Positions 46,301 to 59,822 of a stretch of DNA of 64,000 nucleotides are shown here, piece by piece. The translations under genes and the position numbers were made by a program. This DNA is from Thunnus maccoyii (Eukaryota; Chordata; Actinopteri; Scombriformes; Scombridae): NCBI RefSeq assembly GCF_910596095.1, contig NC_056537.1, positions 2,828,574-2,892,573 of the forward strand. Reading direction: 5' to 3'. Position 1 is the first letter of the stretch, and every line of letters starts with the position of its first letter. The notes under the pieces were generated by a model that made no database searches, was not told the DNA's origin, and saw nothing but the letters and a program-made list of their open reading frames with translations.

Positions 46301-49300
46301 AATTAGACAAATCAACCTCATGGTTCAGGAGTTTTTTTTTTGTTTGTTTTTTTTGTTGAGTTAATTAGGCATCAACATAAATACACACATAACATGAACT
46401 ACAACATAGAGAGTAACAAAGAGAATCCTTACATGGCTGAGACAAAACTAAACTCTATACAGATAAACAGTGACATACAAATATGCAAATGCATACACAA
46501 ATAATAATACATATTGCTATAAAGGTCTATATATCAAGGTTCAAATAATTTCATCTGGTTTTGTTTTGCTTTTTAAATTTGAATAGTTTCTAAATTTGTC
46601 CAAAAGTCACAATTCATATCAAAATGCCAAATTCTGTGAAATTCCTGGGTTTCCCTTGAATGCTAAATAAGCTTTACAAAGCATCAAATAATTTGAAAGA
46701 TCAATCTTCATCTGCTCTGAATGAGTTGGCAATAGCAATGCATTTCCGAACTTCCAATAGTGCAAGATCAATATATATTTTGTTATGTGAACTCCACCTG
46801 TCATGTCTACTAGTACCTAATTGAACAAAGTCTAGGATGTAGCGATATATATTATAGTTCATGCACAGAAGAGATTTCCAAAATGCGGTAAAAAGATCAC
46901 ATGACCACAACATAAAACCACCTATGACTCAGGAGTTATGAGCCAATGTGTGTGTCCTGTCGACTAGTACCTAATTAAACAAAGTAAGTAAGTAAGTAAG
47001 TAAGTAAGCTTTTATTTATATAGCACTTTTTAAAACACACAGTTACAAAGCGCTTCACAGACACATACACATGCAAAATTGAAACAGATAGATTAATAAA
47101 GAAGACAAACATGTAGACAAAGTAGCAAACATGACACAGAGAGAAATCAACCAGCATGAAATAAAACAGGGAACAAGAAGGGAGGTCTATAGAAAGGCTT
47201 GACGATATAAATGAGTTTTGAGGCGTGGTTTAAAACAGTCCAAGGATTCAGCAGGTCTAACAGATAGTGGAAGATGGTTCCACAGAGTTGGGGCTAAGAA
47301 TGCTAATGTGCAGTCACCTTTTGATCTGTGGTTTGTGCAGGGGATAGATAGAGGGCTGAGATTTGAGGATCAAAGAGGTCATGTAGTGGAATGAGGAACA
47401 AGAAGCTCAGAAATGTAGCTAGGGGCGAGGTCATGGAGTGCTTTATAAGTAATCAACAGGATCTTGTAGTTTATTCTGAAACTGTAAGCGTTTTAGAGAA
47501 GACTGACTGAGGCAAGTGTAAAGGGAGTTACAGTAGTTAAACTGGGAGAAAATGAATGTGTGGATTAATTGTTCAAGAACTGTAGGGGGCAATATAGGTC
47601 TTATTTTAGCAATATTTCTTAACTGAAGAAAACAGGACTGGACAAGCTTATTAACATGATGGTCAAATATCATATACTGGTTGAAGATGATACTGAGATT
47701 CTTAGCAGTGGATTTAATGTTCAGGTGAAGTGGGCCGATAAACTGAGGAGCAGCAGTGACAAAGATTTCAGGACCAATTAAAAGAACTTCAGTTTTGTCA
47801 GGGTTAAGATAGAGAAAATTTGGGGTCACTTTGGTAGCAGCTAAACACTCATGGAGGGAGGACAGTTGATTCAAGTTATTGGGTTTGGCAGAGAAATAGA
47901 TCTGAGTATCATCGGCATAACATCAGCATAGGATGTAGCGATATATATTATAGTTCATGCACAGAAGAGATTTCTAAAATGCGGTAAAAGGGTCACATGA
48001 CCAAAACATAAAACCACCTGTGACTCAGGAGTTATGAGCTAAATCATTTATGATTGATTGATTTACAAATGGCCACATAGTGGTGCTATCCAAAAACATA
48101 TAGTTTGTTTCTATATTTCTACCAAATATCACTGAGATCTGTTTACAAGTTTTTGAGATATTACACTAACTAACAAGACAAGTAGACAAATGGCACCGAA
48201 AACATGATCTTCATATTAAAATAAATGATTAAAAATGAATACATTTGGACACTAGGGGGCAGAATGACTATCATATGATTGCCTTATAAATTTTGCGGCT
48301 TGCAAGATCAGACAACAACATGATCATCCCAATGAACTTTTATTTGTATCCATGTGATGAACGTAACAAGACTTTCACACTGTATGACCGTATAAAAAGA
48401 CATAGCTGTCAGTCAATGCCCACACGGAAGAAATCAAAGCTACTATAAGTCTTCAAATCTTATTAACGGAGCAATGATTTCCAAAATGACCACCAGCACA
48501 CTTATTAGACGGCCTTCATTTAGAGACTGAGACCAGAATGACTCATTGAAAACAATGATTGAGAGAGGTTGAGGCTTTTTGAATGGGAGTCAGTTGGAGC
48601 AGCTAGCAGCCGTCTGTAGTACTTTAAGGTACTTCAGCCTCAAGACATGGTAGCTGCCACTTTTTGACATCACACAGAGAAAGGACATTATTTCTAATAA
48701 AGACAGAGGCTGCTCTCTCTCAGGCAGCGCCATGTTGATTTTCCTCCAGGTTTTGTGGCCAAAGTTCTACTGAATCAAACTATGACCCCAAATACCCTGA
48801 CATCCATAATGTACAGCCAATGGGACTCGGCATCGACAGGAAACTGAAGTTATGACAGTGACGATTTTACTGCAGAGATAAATGGAGGACAAGTTATCTT
48901 TGTCCAGTCCCACCAGGAACTGCATAAAAACATGGCAGATAATATCAGAGGATGGTGAAATGAATATTGTGATTGTCCGCAGTTTCCCCGTTCGCTGCCT
49001 TTGTACATTTATGTGCTGCTCTTCATTCTCCACACTACCTCCTGCAAACTATCAGCTCCTGAAGCCACCATAAGTCCAATATTCACTCTCCTTTTAGCTT
49101 TGGTTTGATCTCCACCAGCTCCTGATAGTGAAAAATATCTGGCTCTTTAGCCTCTAGATGTTCCACTTTATTCACCAGTTAGTGTCTAATGTTGTCTGTC
49201 TGCAGTTTGGTCAGGTGGGCAGGTGGGGCTTTTTTAACAGAAAACAGCTGCTGTTGCTGGAACCATACAGTAAAAGTGCTGTAAAAACAAAACTAGTAGT

Positions 49301-52300
49301 TGAAAGATGCTCTGTGGTTCAGACAAGCAGTCGTTTCTGTTCCAGTGTTAGTAAAAGAAATATTGATTACTCCAGCTTCAAATTAAATTCAATGTTCATG
49401 ATTTCTTGTTTATAATATAAAGTTCTAATGATTATCACTGTTGTGTCTTAGACTGCACCAGACAGAAGAGAAAAGTAAGGTACATGGATGCATCAAGAGC
49501 AGCAGGTTCCTGGTGGATGAAAGCTACAGAGTCAAGGTAATTAGTAACCAGTGCATGCTGGGATTGCTTCTGGCCCATTGGATAGTGAAAACAAATAAAG
49601 TCTTGACATTGTTGTTTGTGGTTTTTGGTACAGTTGGCAGGTTTTGAGCTGGCGAAAACTGAGTCGTCGCTGAGAAAGATGACGAAGGGTAGAGACAAAA
49701 GGTCGCTGTGCTACTCCTCTCCTCAGATGCTCAGCAACCTCAACCACACCTACAGCAAGGAGTGTGAGATTTACAGGTCAGACACCAACCAGGAATTACA
49801 CCAGACAGCTGCTCAACACCCGCAGAGATGTTAAATTATGTTAAGTTGTTACTGACAGCTTTATGAATACTTTACTAATGCTTTATGGATCAGATATAAG
49901 CCGTTAATAAGTGTAAATTTAGGTTAGCCAGGATGTGAAGAATCCTTTTATCATTTCCATCTGGTCAGAATTCATCATCAATGTTGGTAATTCATTCATA
50001 AATGTTGAAATAAGCCAGCAAGTCTCCAATACATAGAAAAATTAATACAGTCGATGTGAGGTGTGGATGAGTATATACACCAATAACATGAAATAAACTA
50101 ACAGTACATTATACACAGATGATATGAAATGGTTTCTTCCTACAGACAACTGATACCCCCTGCCGGTGTGGATAAGGCACCGACAGACGGCTGTCCTCTA
50201 CCTCTGACCTAGATATCGAACGTAGTACCCAAAATCTACACACAAGACGATCCAAGCCTTGCTTAGGAAACCAAATTCAGCCTGGCTTCTATAATCACCA
50301 GCTGTCGTTGAACCACTATTAACGGGCCTATTTACTCAGGAATTCCTAACAGCCATGAGTGACAACGAAGTGTATTGGTGCAAATAGGTGTTGGAGGTCA
50401 GGTAACGGGTAAAAGGGCATCTCTGGAGGAGGCCCACTCTGACGGCCAATTAAACCCCTAATAATAAATTTCTCAACCTAATTCTATTCTGACATCATAC
50501 ATCTATCACATGTACAGCAACATGTTGACCTCAGTCACTAAACCTGAACCATTGCCCTCCTGTTATTCAATAAACACTGCAAATGTATCTTTAACAAATT
50601 TCAACATAATTTTTAATCAAAATAAATTTAAATCTAATGTCAGTCTATCCCAAAGGAGGTGTCTTTGCTTACCTGGGAGAAACCACAAGACCTCAGAGAT
50701 GAGCACAAGTCTTTGGAGTGTGTAAAAACACAAACCAGTTTTATTTGGTTTTACAAAATAAGTAATCTAAGAATGCAAATTGTAAAATACAAAAACTTGA
50801 GCAAAAAATTAAAAAGCATAAAGCTAAAATCTAAAGAGAGTCTCAAAGAGATCTCTCTTGAGAGGTTCCACAAAAAGAAAAGGGAACCTCGATGCTCTCT
50901 TGGCTTTTCTTTTTATAACTCTACAACGCCCTCTTATTTGTATTACCGCATATCGTCTTTCTCCAGGACATATATCAGTTACATGCTGATGTTACATGAC
51001 TTTATACAAAATAATGTCCTTTTCTTTATCTGTCACTTACATCAGATTACATGGATTTTTTGAACTTCTTCTTTTTTACATTTGAGATTAAAATCAGGGA
51101 TATCTGCTAGGTGCAGAAGACCGCTTCTCCTTTGCCTCAGCTTATCTGACGGTTGTCTATGTTTTTGATGTTTGTTTGTGTTTAAGTCATTCTTGACAGT
51201 TCAGATCTACTTCAGTACAAATTACACAAATTGTGTAAATTTCCCACAAATGGTGCAAGACACTAAACTATGTTTAATTTGTCACCAATTAAAATTGAAT
51301 AAAATAGTCAGAAGTAGGCTTAAGTAGAGTTTGAGACAAACTGGTTTTAAACTGACCGCAAAAATTGTTTGCACTACTTTACACACATAACAACCACAGT
51401 CGTTGTGTATCGGGCTCTGAGCACTTTGCGGGTGACCTACGCTCAACAATGTACCTGAACGCCTCCTTAAAAGCTTTGTTTTCACTGTCTACTTTTCTCT
51501 TTTTAGAGCACTTTGCTCTGAGCACTTTTCTCTGCCTTATGTCACACCTCGTGTCTGATCACTCGCTGACTCCCTGACTATCGCATATCAAAATTGAACC
51601 AAATTCAACACAGCACTTCCTTTTGTCGGTCTAGAGTTGATCAGATGAACAGTTCAAGAGATACGCGAAGGACATACAGACATACAGACAGAGATTCCTT
51701 CCTTTAGTAGAGATTAATAAAGGCTTGTGACTTTCTCATTTTCTAATGAGCAGATATTCATGGTTCCCAGAGGATGAATCCTGCTGACTTTTGTGATCTC
51801 TTGACTTTCCACTAGCGCCACCAGGAGGTTGACATTTGTAGTTCAAAGTGAAATATCTTGACAACTATTGCAGATATTCATGGTGCCTGAAGGATTAATT
51901 CTAATGACTTCGGTGATCCTCTGATTTTTCATTTAGCGCCATCATCTGGTCAGAATTTAATTTTCTCCAATACTTACATAATACCTGCAAAAGTAATGAC
52001 ATTCCTATCAGGTTCAGATGTACTTTGTGTTTAGCTCATGTCATAGAAATGATTAAAAACAACAACAAAAAAACTCTCTACTTCAAGATGCAAAATTTCT
52101 TTTGAAGAACAAGAAAAAGTTTGTACAAAAGATTGCTCCAGACGTTGCTGATTTTATCAGGACATGTGCTCATGGAGAGAGCAGAAAGGATCTTTCTCTG
52201 GCATTTTCCCTACAACACTTCATACTGTATTACAAACAAGTCATCCCATTGGGCCGCTCCAGAGACACCGAGGCTAAACAAAAGGTAGCAGCACAAACAC

Positions 52301-54834
52301 TACAGAGTACAAAAAATCTAGTGACAAAGTTAAAAGAAAAAGAAAAAGTTTAAAAGTCAAAACACTTAAAGGGCAGGTTCACAATTTTTCCAAGTCTGTC
52401 TTAAAACAACAGTCAGGAGCCCAAATGAACATTGAAACATGTTTTTCTTGCTGTAATCATTCCTCCTGTTCATACTGACCATTAGAAGATCCCTTCATAA
52501 TGCACTTACAATGGAAGTGATGGGCGACAAAATCCACAGTCCTCCTTCTGTGCAAAAATGTATTTAAAAGTTTATCTGAAGCTAATATGAAGCTTCAGAC
52601 GTCCAAATGAGTCAAATCAAGTAGATATCTTTCAATGTTACAGTCTTTTTAGTGTCAAAGTTCCTCTTTTTGTTACTATACTTCCACCTGCAGCTCAACA
52701 GGGAAACACTGACTGAGGAAACACAAAGAGGGAATTTGATTTGATCTGATAATGTTAAAGCCATAAAACACTGAAAAAGGCCACTGCTTTGCTCAATCTG
52801 CAGATATCAGCTGATGACTTCCCACTGCTCTCTGGTTCTCTGTCTATAGATGAGATGGACCAATGATTGAGTGAAGATTCTCAAATCAAGCCATAAATCA
52901 TTTCTCACTATCTTGTAAATGTTGTCTTTCAGCTTTGGGATCGTCCTGTGGGAAGTTGTGACCCGTCAGAGACCTTTTGAAGGTGTGTATGTGCAGAGCG
53001 GACAACAGCATCCAACCATAAAGCAACACAGCTTCATGCTGACCACAGCCACTGCTCTCTGTGAAAAGAGGAAACTTTTATCTTTTAACAGCTGCATGTC
53101 AAGCCTGCAGTAGTTAATCTTCCATCCACCAGTTCCCTGTTAAAACCTCTTTGCAAGATATCTTGATGTCCTGTTTGACAGCGATTTATAGTTATTAATA
53201 GGTCATTAATGAATGTAGAAACAAACAATTTTAGGCATGAAATTTGTTATAATCCCTCCTAGAGCTGCAACAATGAGCTATTTTAATAATCGAATCATTG
53301 TTATTTTACAAAACAAAAATGAAAAATATTTGCTTGTTCCAGCTTCTCAGATGTGAGGATTTGATGGTTTTCTTTGTCTTTGTCTTTCTTTGTCAATTTG
53401 GGCTGTGGGAATTTATAAAGAGCATTTTTTTCACTACTGTCTGACATTTTATAGACAAAACTATAAATGGATTAGATAAATAATCGTTAGTTGCAGCCCT
53501 AATCCCTCCTGCACCGCTGCTACACTTTTACACACACATAACTCAAATCACAGATTGTGGCTTTAAAGTAAAGTTAAGCTTTTTAAAGAATTTAAATATT
53601 ACACACAATCAGATCCTCAGATATGTGCATTTCTAATCACTTTAAATTTACTGCTCCTGAATAAACTGCTTTATGCTGCAGTGCGTTGTATGTTACTGTT
53701 GTGTTATACTGTATTTCTTCCAGGTTGTTCAAATGAGGAAATCAGTCAGAAAGTATGCAATGAGAAATATCAAGAGCCGCTCCCTGACGACTGTCCTGAA
53801 CCACTGAGATGTCTGATCAACGCCTGTCGGACCTATGATAGCTTCCAGAGGCCATCTGCTGGAGGTAAATTACAATCACTGTCATCACCATACACAGGGT
53901 CACATTAAAGGTGCTGTAGCTGCTAGAATGACTTACAATGAGTGGACAGGTTTCAGTGCATGATTTGATACTGTATATAGAGACATTATTTTATTGGATT
54001 ATAATCAGTGATGGAAGAAGTATTCAGATCCTTTATTTAAGAAAAAGTACCGAAACAGCAATGTACAAATACTCCATTACAAGCAAGATGTAGTCAAAGT
54101 ATTGCAGTAAAAGTAGTGGTTTGGTCCCTCTGACTGATATATTATTATATATGACATCATTAGATTATTAATAGTGAAGCATCAGTGTTAGAGCAGCATG
54201 TTACTGTTGTAGCTGCTGGAGGTGGAGCTAGTTTACACTACTTTATATACAGTTAGCTAGTTTAGTCCAGTGGTTCCCAACCTAGGGGTCGGGCCCCTCC
54301 AAAGGGTCAGCAGATAAATCTGAGGGGTCGTGAGATGATTAATGGGAGAGGAAAGAAGAAAAAAACAAAGTTCTGATACACAAATCTGTTTTCAGTTTTT
54401 GGACATTTTCTCTAACCTTTGATTTGACCTTTAACAATGTAGTGTAATTTATGAGCTCATAATATGTTATTTATGTAAAATTTTAATCTGAAAACTAACT
54501 AAAGCTGTCAAATAAATGTAGTGGAGTATAAAATACAATATTTCCCTCTGAAATGTAGTGGAGTGGAAGTATAAAGTAGCATCACATGGACATACGCAGA
54601 GTACGCATAGTACAAGTAAAGTACAAGTACCTCAAAATTGTACTTAAATACAATACTTAAGTAAATGTATGTAGTTACTCTCCACCACTGTAAAACCTCA
54701 TTCTAAAAGGTTGTTTACACTGTTAGCAAGCATCTCTAATAATAATAATAATACTAATACTGGGTCTATTTTTCTCTTCTACAGTGCTGGTGGATAAACT
54801 GCGCAGCGTGGTGGCACAGATGGAGGAGGAATGA
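40376..54834 (+). CDS. mlkl: MLKL, mixed lineage kinase domain-like pseudokinase, unit B
   Basis: Ten coding exons: 40376-40799, 41622-41699, 42874-43051, 44849-44949, 46015-46150, 49452-49536, 49634-49776, 52933-52982, 53724-53864 and 54785-54834. Total 1386 nt, 461 aa. All splice sites and phases equal those of unit A. Coding differences seen: R43 in place of G43 in the 4HB domain; two extra residues (GH after ELEY, residues 189-190) at the brace/pseudokinase boundary; and Y286 where unit A has C284 in the pseudokinase N-lobe region. The diagnostic motifs (VAIK with K216, alpha-C E236, HG at 317-318, GFE 337-339) are intact. Both genes therefore appear functional. Which copy is ancestral for the 6-bp indel cannot be told without an outgroup. 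Confidence 0.93.
40899..41248 (+). repeat. Dispersed repeat R1 in MLKL intron 2, unit B
   Basis: Near-identical to 8226-8575. Confidence 0.75.
41366..41445 (-). mobile_element. Fragment of hAT-like MITE, unit B copy
   Basis: Equivalent of 8693-8772, ending 'cattgcagctcta'. Confidence 0.55.
41798..42128. other. 331-bp segment in MLKL intron 3 absent from unit A
   Basis: Begins 'accggctcttaaggcagccc' directly after the shared 'atttatcttat' and ends at the shared poly-T tract. It appears to continue the repeat that starts 'aaaggggtcatattctg' at about 41719, so deletion in unit A is more likely than insertion here. No coding potential. Confidence 0.7.
43182..43580 (+). mobile_element. CAGTGGTGGAA-type MITE, partial, unit B
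   Basis: Equivalent of 10172-10575, five bases shorter. Confidence 0.6.
43727..44535. mobile_element. Probable MITE in MLKL intron 4, unit B
   Basis: Equivalent of 10722-11530, with the same internal inverted words. Confidence 0.5.
46985..47927 (-). mobile_element. L2/CR1-like LINE fragment, further truncated, unit B
   Basis: Same insertion as 13980-15023, but about 100 bp of the reverse transcriptase C-terminal region is deleted near 47481 ('ttattctgaa' joined to 'actgtaagcg'), which shortens the minus-strand frame to 143 codons. The flanking 154-bp repeat copies run from 46809 and end at about 48040. Confidence 0.85.
49777..52366. other. mlkl: MLKL intron 8, 5' part, unit B
   Basis: Colinear with 16873-19462, with only scattered substitutions. 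The same unclassified repeat text is at 50124-51054 and 51624-51979. Confidence 0.45.
52367..52749 (+). repeat. Dispersed repeat R1 in MLKL intron 8, unit B
   Basis: Equivalent of 19463-19845. Confidence 0.75.
53252..53509. mobile_element. hAT-type MITE with 8-bp target-site duplication, unit B
   Basis: Same TAGAGCTGCAAC/GTTGCAGCCCTA ends and ATCCCTCC target duplication as unit A. Confidence 0.88.
54006..54690 (+). mobile_element. 685-bp CAGTGATGGAA/CCACCACTG MITE, unit B
   Basis: Equivalent of 21102-21786, effectively identical. Confidence 0.7.
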
Positions 54835-54954
54835 AACGTTTCATCCCTCTGCCTCCTCGTCAGCTGTCCTCAGGGATTCTGCTTGTGATCGTGCTCAGGA
54901 GAATGTTGTCAAGTCTGAAAACTGGCCTGTAACTAAGAAAATTATGATATAATA

Positions 54955-55304
54955 TAGAGCTGCAATGATTAGTTGATTTATCGACTAGTCACCAGCAATA
55001 TTTTATAATCAATTAATAGTTTTGAGTAATAAAAAAATATCCAAATTCTCTGATTCCAGCTTCTCATGTGAATATTTTCTGGTTTCTTTAGTCCTCTATG
55101 ACAGTAACTGAATATCTTTGGGTTGTGGACTGTTGGTCAGTACAAAACAAGACATTTGAAGACATCATCTTGAGCTTTGAGAAACAGTGATCGCCATTTT
55201 TCACCATTTTCTGACATTTTATAAACCAAACAACTAACTGATTAAATGAGAAAATTATTAGCAGATTAATCAATAATGAAAATGATCATTAGTTGCAACC
55301 CTTA
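54955..55304. mobile_element. hAT-like MITE after MLKL, unit B
   Basis: Equivalent of 22051-22400. Confidence 0.65.
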
Positions 55305-57267
55305 TATACAGTAAATCACAACAAGGCACTAAAGGCCATAAGTTGTTATCTCAGTTTATGAGTTGACTCTTGGATAAGCATGTCTTCAATCTAAAAATCA
55401 ACCTTCTTATGGATTTTCTTACAATTATAGTGTGTTGTTTGAACAGCATCATAACTTAAAATGTCTTTTTAATGATTGTATATTAAGGACTCCAAACACC
55501 TGCAGGATGAACTGGTATTGTGTTGTCATTTTGCAGCTGGTAGTACTACAGTATTTTAGTGTACTTTCCAGAATAACTAGGTAAGTTGTATTCTATAGCG
55601 CAACAAGTCTTCACTACCTTGTATATCTTCATGTCATACAAGAGCAGTATGTGGCTGTCATGTACAAACTTGTTACCAGAGGTGGAAGAAGTTCTCAGAT
55701 CCTTTACTTCAGTAAAAGTACCAATTCAGCAATGTAAAAATACACCATTACAAATAAAAGTCCTGCATGAAAAATCTCACTTAAGTAAAAATACATAAGC
55801 ACTAGCAGCAAAGTGTACTTAAAGTATTAAAGTAAAAGTACTGTGAGAACTTTGAGTGTTTTATTAATTTTTCCAGACATGAAAACTGAACACATTCAGG
55901 AGTTTGGAGTCATATTGACTTTAATTTTAGCAGTCAAACTCTCCCTGCTGTCCATAAGAAGTGATGCAACAAGAATCCTGATCCTTCAATACAAGTAGAA
56001 ATATTTCTGTCAGTAAAACAATCTTCATGAATCAGACCGTTATGGCTGAGTAAAATCTAAAATCTGATTTGATCTATATGTCATATATCGCTCCAACAAA
56101 ATCATACTGTATAAAATAAATTGTGGATATTTATAAAGACATGAGCAGGGAAAGGAGTGTGTGTGCTAATTACTCTACAACCTATCCTATAAAGATGTTA
56201 ATGAGATGGCTTCAGCACCTCTGGTGAGTAATAGCTGGTTGCAGTGTTGGGGGCTAAACAACTAGCATGCAAAATGCTAACAACTCTCTGCTAACACAAC
56301 CACCAGTGCACACTGTATACGATACACAACCACACTGTATATGCTTGGCAGAGCACTAAAGAAGTCAAAATTTCAAAAATTGGAATCTTCAGAAAAATTA
56401 TTGATAATTCAAAAATTATAAATTATTGATTATTGCAGATAACTATTGCAAAAAAAAGGCTGATATCAGGGAAGCCTCACACGGGGCACCAATCTGCTGG
56501 GACTGGTAGGAGCGGTATGACTGTGAACAACAAAACCAAATAATCTGATGCATTCATGTTCTCTGAGAGCTGCAGATTCAGAGCTGCAACAAATAACTAT
56601 TGATTTGTTTAAATTCATCTAATATTAAAAATGAACCTTTTACTCGATTTTACATTCTTAATTTAACCTGGTTTTTCACAAATACTTAAAGAATGTTATC
56701 AAATAAAATGATTTAATTATCTTTTTTATCACATTACTGGAATTTTATCATTTCTACAACAGTGATTCATTTCTCTGTTGTTCATCTAGAGTATTTCTGT
56801 AATCAATAGAAAGTTTGATTAAACTGAATATCAGGAGAACTCAGTAATTTTAAAACCTGGGGAGTCATTTCAGTTTCTGAGAAGACCTCGGTAATTACAG
56901 TAACTAACAGGTTTACATTGTCCATTCGACAGCCAGACGATGCTGTAGATCTATAATCAAATGATAAAACATTGGAGCAGTGATCAGGTGTTTTCCTTCC
57001 AACTATCAATATGTAGAAATTACTAAGTAACACTTGAAACTGTTAATTAATTGTACATGAATTTTAAGTTTAAACTTTAGAGTTTAAACTGTTACTTAAT
57101 CATGTCTACATATTGATAGCTGACTTCTACATATTTGACAGTGGAGATGCTGTGCGTCATTGTCCTCTCCTCAAAATAAGGCTGTAGTGAGTGAGGACGT
57201 CCCTTTAGGTTAATTAAATTCCTCCATCCTCGCTGGGAGGAGGTGAGACATGAGTGAAGGAAGCAAG
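55305..57267. other. Intergenic region MLKL to TRIM, unit B
   Basis: Almost base-for-base the same as 22401-24363. No gene recognised; CAGTGGTGGAA-type fragment at 55680-55854. Confidence 0.45.
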
Positions 57268-57496
57268 GAGCCACATCAGCCAAATGAAAAGCAGCCAGTA
57301 TCCTTTTAAAACTGCTCCTCTACTTTGAATGAATCAGCGCTTGATAAGCCCTCCCTCTTCTTCTTGCTCTCAAACACAAAAAGCTCTACTCTGTGCTCTT
57401 ATTTCCTTGTTCCCTCCCCTTCAGATCTACAGTTTGAAGATGGGCGTAACCAACATGTAATGTAGCACAAGAGGTGTCAAACATGTTTTACTTCTC

Positions 57497-57510
57497 AGGA
57501 AGTGAAACTC
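57497..57510 (+). promoter_or_regulatory. IRF-like AGGAAGTGAAACTC upstream of TRIM B1
   Basis: Single copy, 27 bp before the ATG, as in unit A. Confidence 0.3.
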
Positions 57511-57537
57511 AGACAGTCGTTGACACTGAGAGCTGAA

Positions 57538-59208
57538 ATGGCGCAGAAAGGAGATCAGCTCGACCAAGAAACCTTCTCTTGTTCCATCTGTCTGGATCTA
57601 CTGAAGGATCCAGTGGCTATTCCCTGTGGACACAGCTACTGCATGAGCTGTATTAAAAAACACTGGAATGAAGAGGATAAGAGGAAGATCTACAGCTGCC
57701 CTCAGTGCAGACAGACCTTTGCACCGAGGCCTGTCCTGGTGAAAAACACCATGTTAGCAGCTTTAGTGGAGCAGCTGAAGAAGACTGGACTCCAAGCTGC
57801 TCCTGCTGATCACTGCTATGCTGGACCTGAAGATGTGGCCTGTGATGTGTGCACTGGGAGGAAGCTGAAAGCCCTCAAGTCCTGTCTGGTGTGTCTGGCC
57901 TCTTACTGTGAGGAACACCTGCAGCCTCACTTTGAATCAGCTGCATTTAAAAAACATAAGCTGGTCAACCCCTCAGAGAAGCTCCAGGAGAACATCTGCT
58001 CTCGTCATAATGAGGTGATGAAGATGTTCTGCCGTACTGATCAGCAGAGTATCTGTTATCTCTGCTCTGTGGATGAACATAAAGGCCACGACACAGTCTC
58101 AGCTGCAGCAGAAAGGACTGAGAGGCAGAGAGAGCTCGAGGTGAGTCGACAAAACATCCAGCAGAGAATCCAGGACAGAGAGAAAGATGTGAAGCTGCTT
58201 CAACAGAAGATGAAGGCCGTCAATCGCTCTACTGATAAAGCAGTGAAGGACAGTGAGAAGATCTTCACTGAGCTGATCTGTCTCATCCGGAAAAGAAGCT
58301 CTGATGTGAAGCAGCAGATCAGATCCCAGCAGGAAACTGAAGTGAGTCGAGTCAAAGAGCTTCAGGAGAAGCTGGAGCAGGAGATCACTGAGCTGAAGAG
58401 GAAAGACGCTGAACTGAAGCAGCTCTCACACACAGAGGATCACAACCAGTTTCTACACAACTACCCCTCACTGTCACAACTCAGTGAACCTACAGACTCA
58501 TCCAGCATCAATATCCATCCTCTGAGATACTTTGAGGATGTGACAGCAGCTGTGTCAGCGTTCAGAGTTAAACTACAGGACATCCTGAGGGAGAAAAGGA
58601 CAACCATCTCACGGGCAGTGACTGAAGTGGACGTTTTACTGTCAGAAGCAGAACCCAAGACCAGAGCTGAGTTCTTAAAATATTCATGTGAAATCACACT
58701 GGATCCAAACACAGCATACACATATTTGTTATTATCTGAGGGGAACAGAAAAGCAACATACATGAGTCAACCACAGTCTTCTCGTCACCCAGACAGATTC
58801 ACTAATTGGAGTCAGGTCCTGAGTAGAGAGAGTCTGACTGGACGTTGTTACTGGGAGGTGGAGTGGAGAGGGGGAGGAGTTCGTGTAGCAGTCGCATACA
58901 AGAATATCAGCAGAGCAGGAAACTCGAATGAATGTGGATTTGGATTTAATGACAAATCTTGGATGTTAGATTGTAACACTAACAGTTATAAATTTTGGTT
59001 CAACAACATCAGAACTCCCGTCTCAGGTCCTGGTTCCTCCAGAGTAGGAGTGTACCTGGATCACAGAGCAGGTATTCTGTCCTTCTACAGCATCTCTGAA
59101 ACCATGACTCTCCTCCACAGAGTCCAGACCACATTCACTCAGCCTCTCTATGCTGGACTTCGTCCTTATTATTATGGAGTCACAGCTGAGTTGCGTAAAC
59201 TCAAATAG
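57538..59208 (+). CDS. TRIM16/TRIM25-like RING-type E3 ubiquitin ligase, TRIM B1
   Basis: Single-exon CDS of 556 aa from MAQKGDQ. The eight RING ligands, both B-boxes, coiled coil and PRY/SPRY are intact. It differs from TRIM A at roughly 40 residues, unevenly: most lie in the RING to coiled-coil part, where many states match TRIM B2 instead (DQETF, KIFTEL, KDAELKQ, HNQF, EVDVLL). The last 170 residues are nearly those of TRIM A (for example AYTYLLLSEG, YYYGVTAEL). This mosaic pattern fits gene conversion or unequal crossing-over between array members. Target and substrate are unknown. Confidence 0.92.
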   Translation: MAQKGDQLDQETFSCSICLDLLKDPVAIPCGHSYCMSCIKKHWNEEDKRKIYSCPQCRQTFAPRPVLVKNTMLAALVEQLKKTGLQAAPADHCYAGPEDVACDVCTGRKLKALKSCLVCLASYCEEHLQPHFESAAFKKHKLVNPSEKLQENICSRHNEVMKMFCRTDQQSICYLCSVDEHKGHDTVSAAAERTERQRELEVSRQNIQQRIQDREKDVKLLQQKMKAVNRSTDKAVKDSEKIFTELICLIRKRSSDVKQQIRSQQETEVSRVKELQEKLEQEITELKRKDAELKQLSHTEDHNQFLHNYPSLSQLSEPTDSSSINIHPLRYFEDVTAAVSAFRVKLQDILREKRTTISRAVTEVDVLLSEAEPKTRAEFLKYSCEITLDPNTAYTYLLLSEGNRKATYMSQPQSSRHPDRFTNWSQVLSRESLTGRCYWEVEWRGGGVRVAVAYKNISRAGNSNECGFGFNDKSWMLDCNTNSYKFWFNNIRTPVSGPGSSRVGVYLDHRAGILSFYSISETMTLLHRVQTTFTQPLYAGLRPYYYGVTAELRKLK

Positions 59209-59822
59209 ACAGAAGTCATTTCAGACTTCATGTGTCAGATTCTGTTGTAATTCTTCATGTTTTTGTCTCCATTGTTTCTGAGAGCTCGTTGCTGTGGTGT
59301 TTCTGAACTGCACAGAGATCAGCTGTCAATCAAACTGGGATTGTCAACACTTATTTTCTTTTCATTTGTTGTTCTTTTAATGTTTTGAGTTTCTTTAAAT
59401 GTCACTTTTTCCTGTGTGTTTTTATCCATGGAGGCTATCACTGCTCATGATGATGTTTTTAACCTTAACTGACGTTTCTTCAGATGAAAATGTGAACTTC
59501 TCTTTGTTCTAAATGTTAGTTTCATGTTTGTATTGATGTATTTGTGTGCTGTTGTTTCTCTTCCACCTCAGCGTCTTAAACAGAGAAAACAGCAGAACTT
59601 CCTTCATCATAGATATTTTGTTCTCATCACTTTGTAGATTCATAAACTGTAATTATCATGATAATAATCAACAAGCAGATCATTTATTATGTTCTTGTAC
59701 ATTGTGGGTTAAACTAACTGATTGTGTGGATGAAGTGAATCCGTACATGAAATCATTGAACAAGAGTCATTTAACAGACTTTACTGATCGGATGTGTGAA
59801 CAATCTGAAGCTTTACATAATC

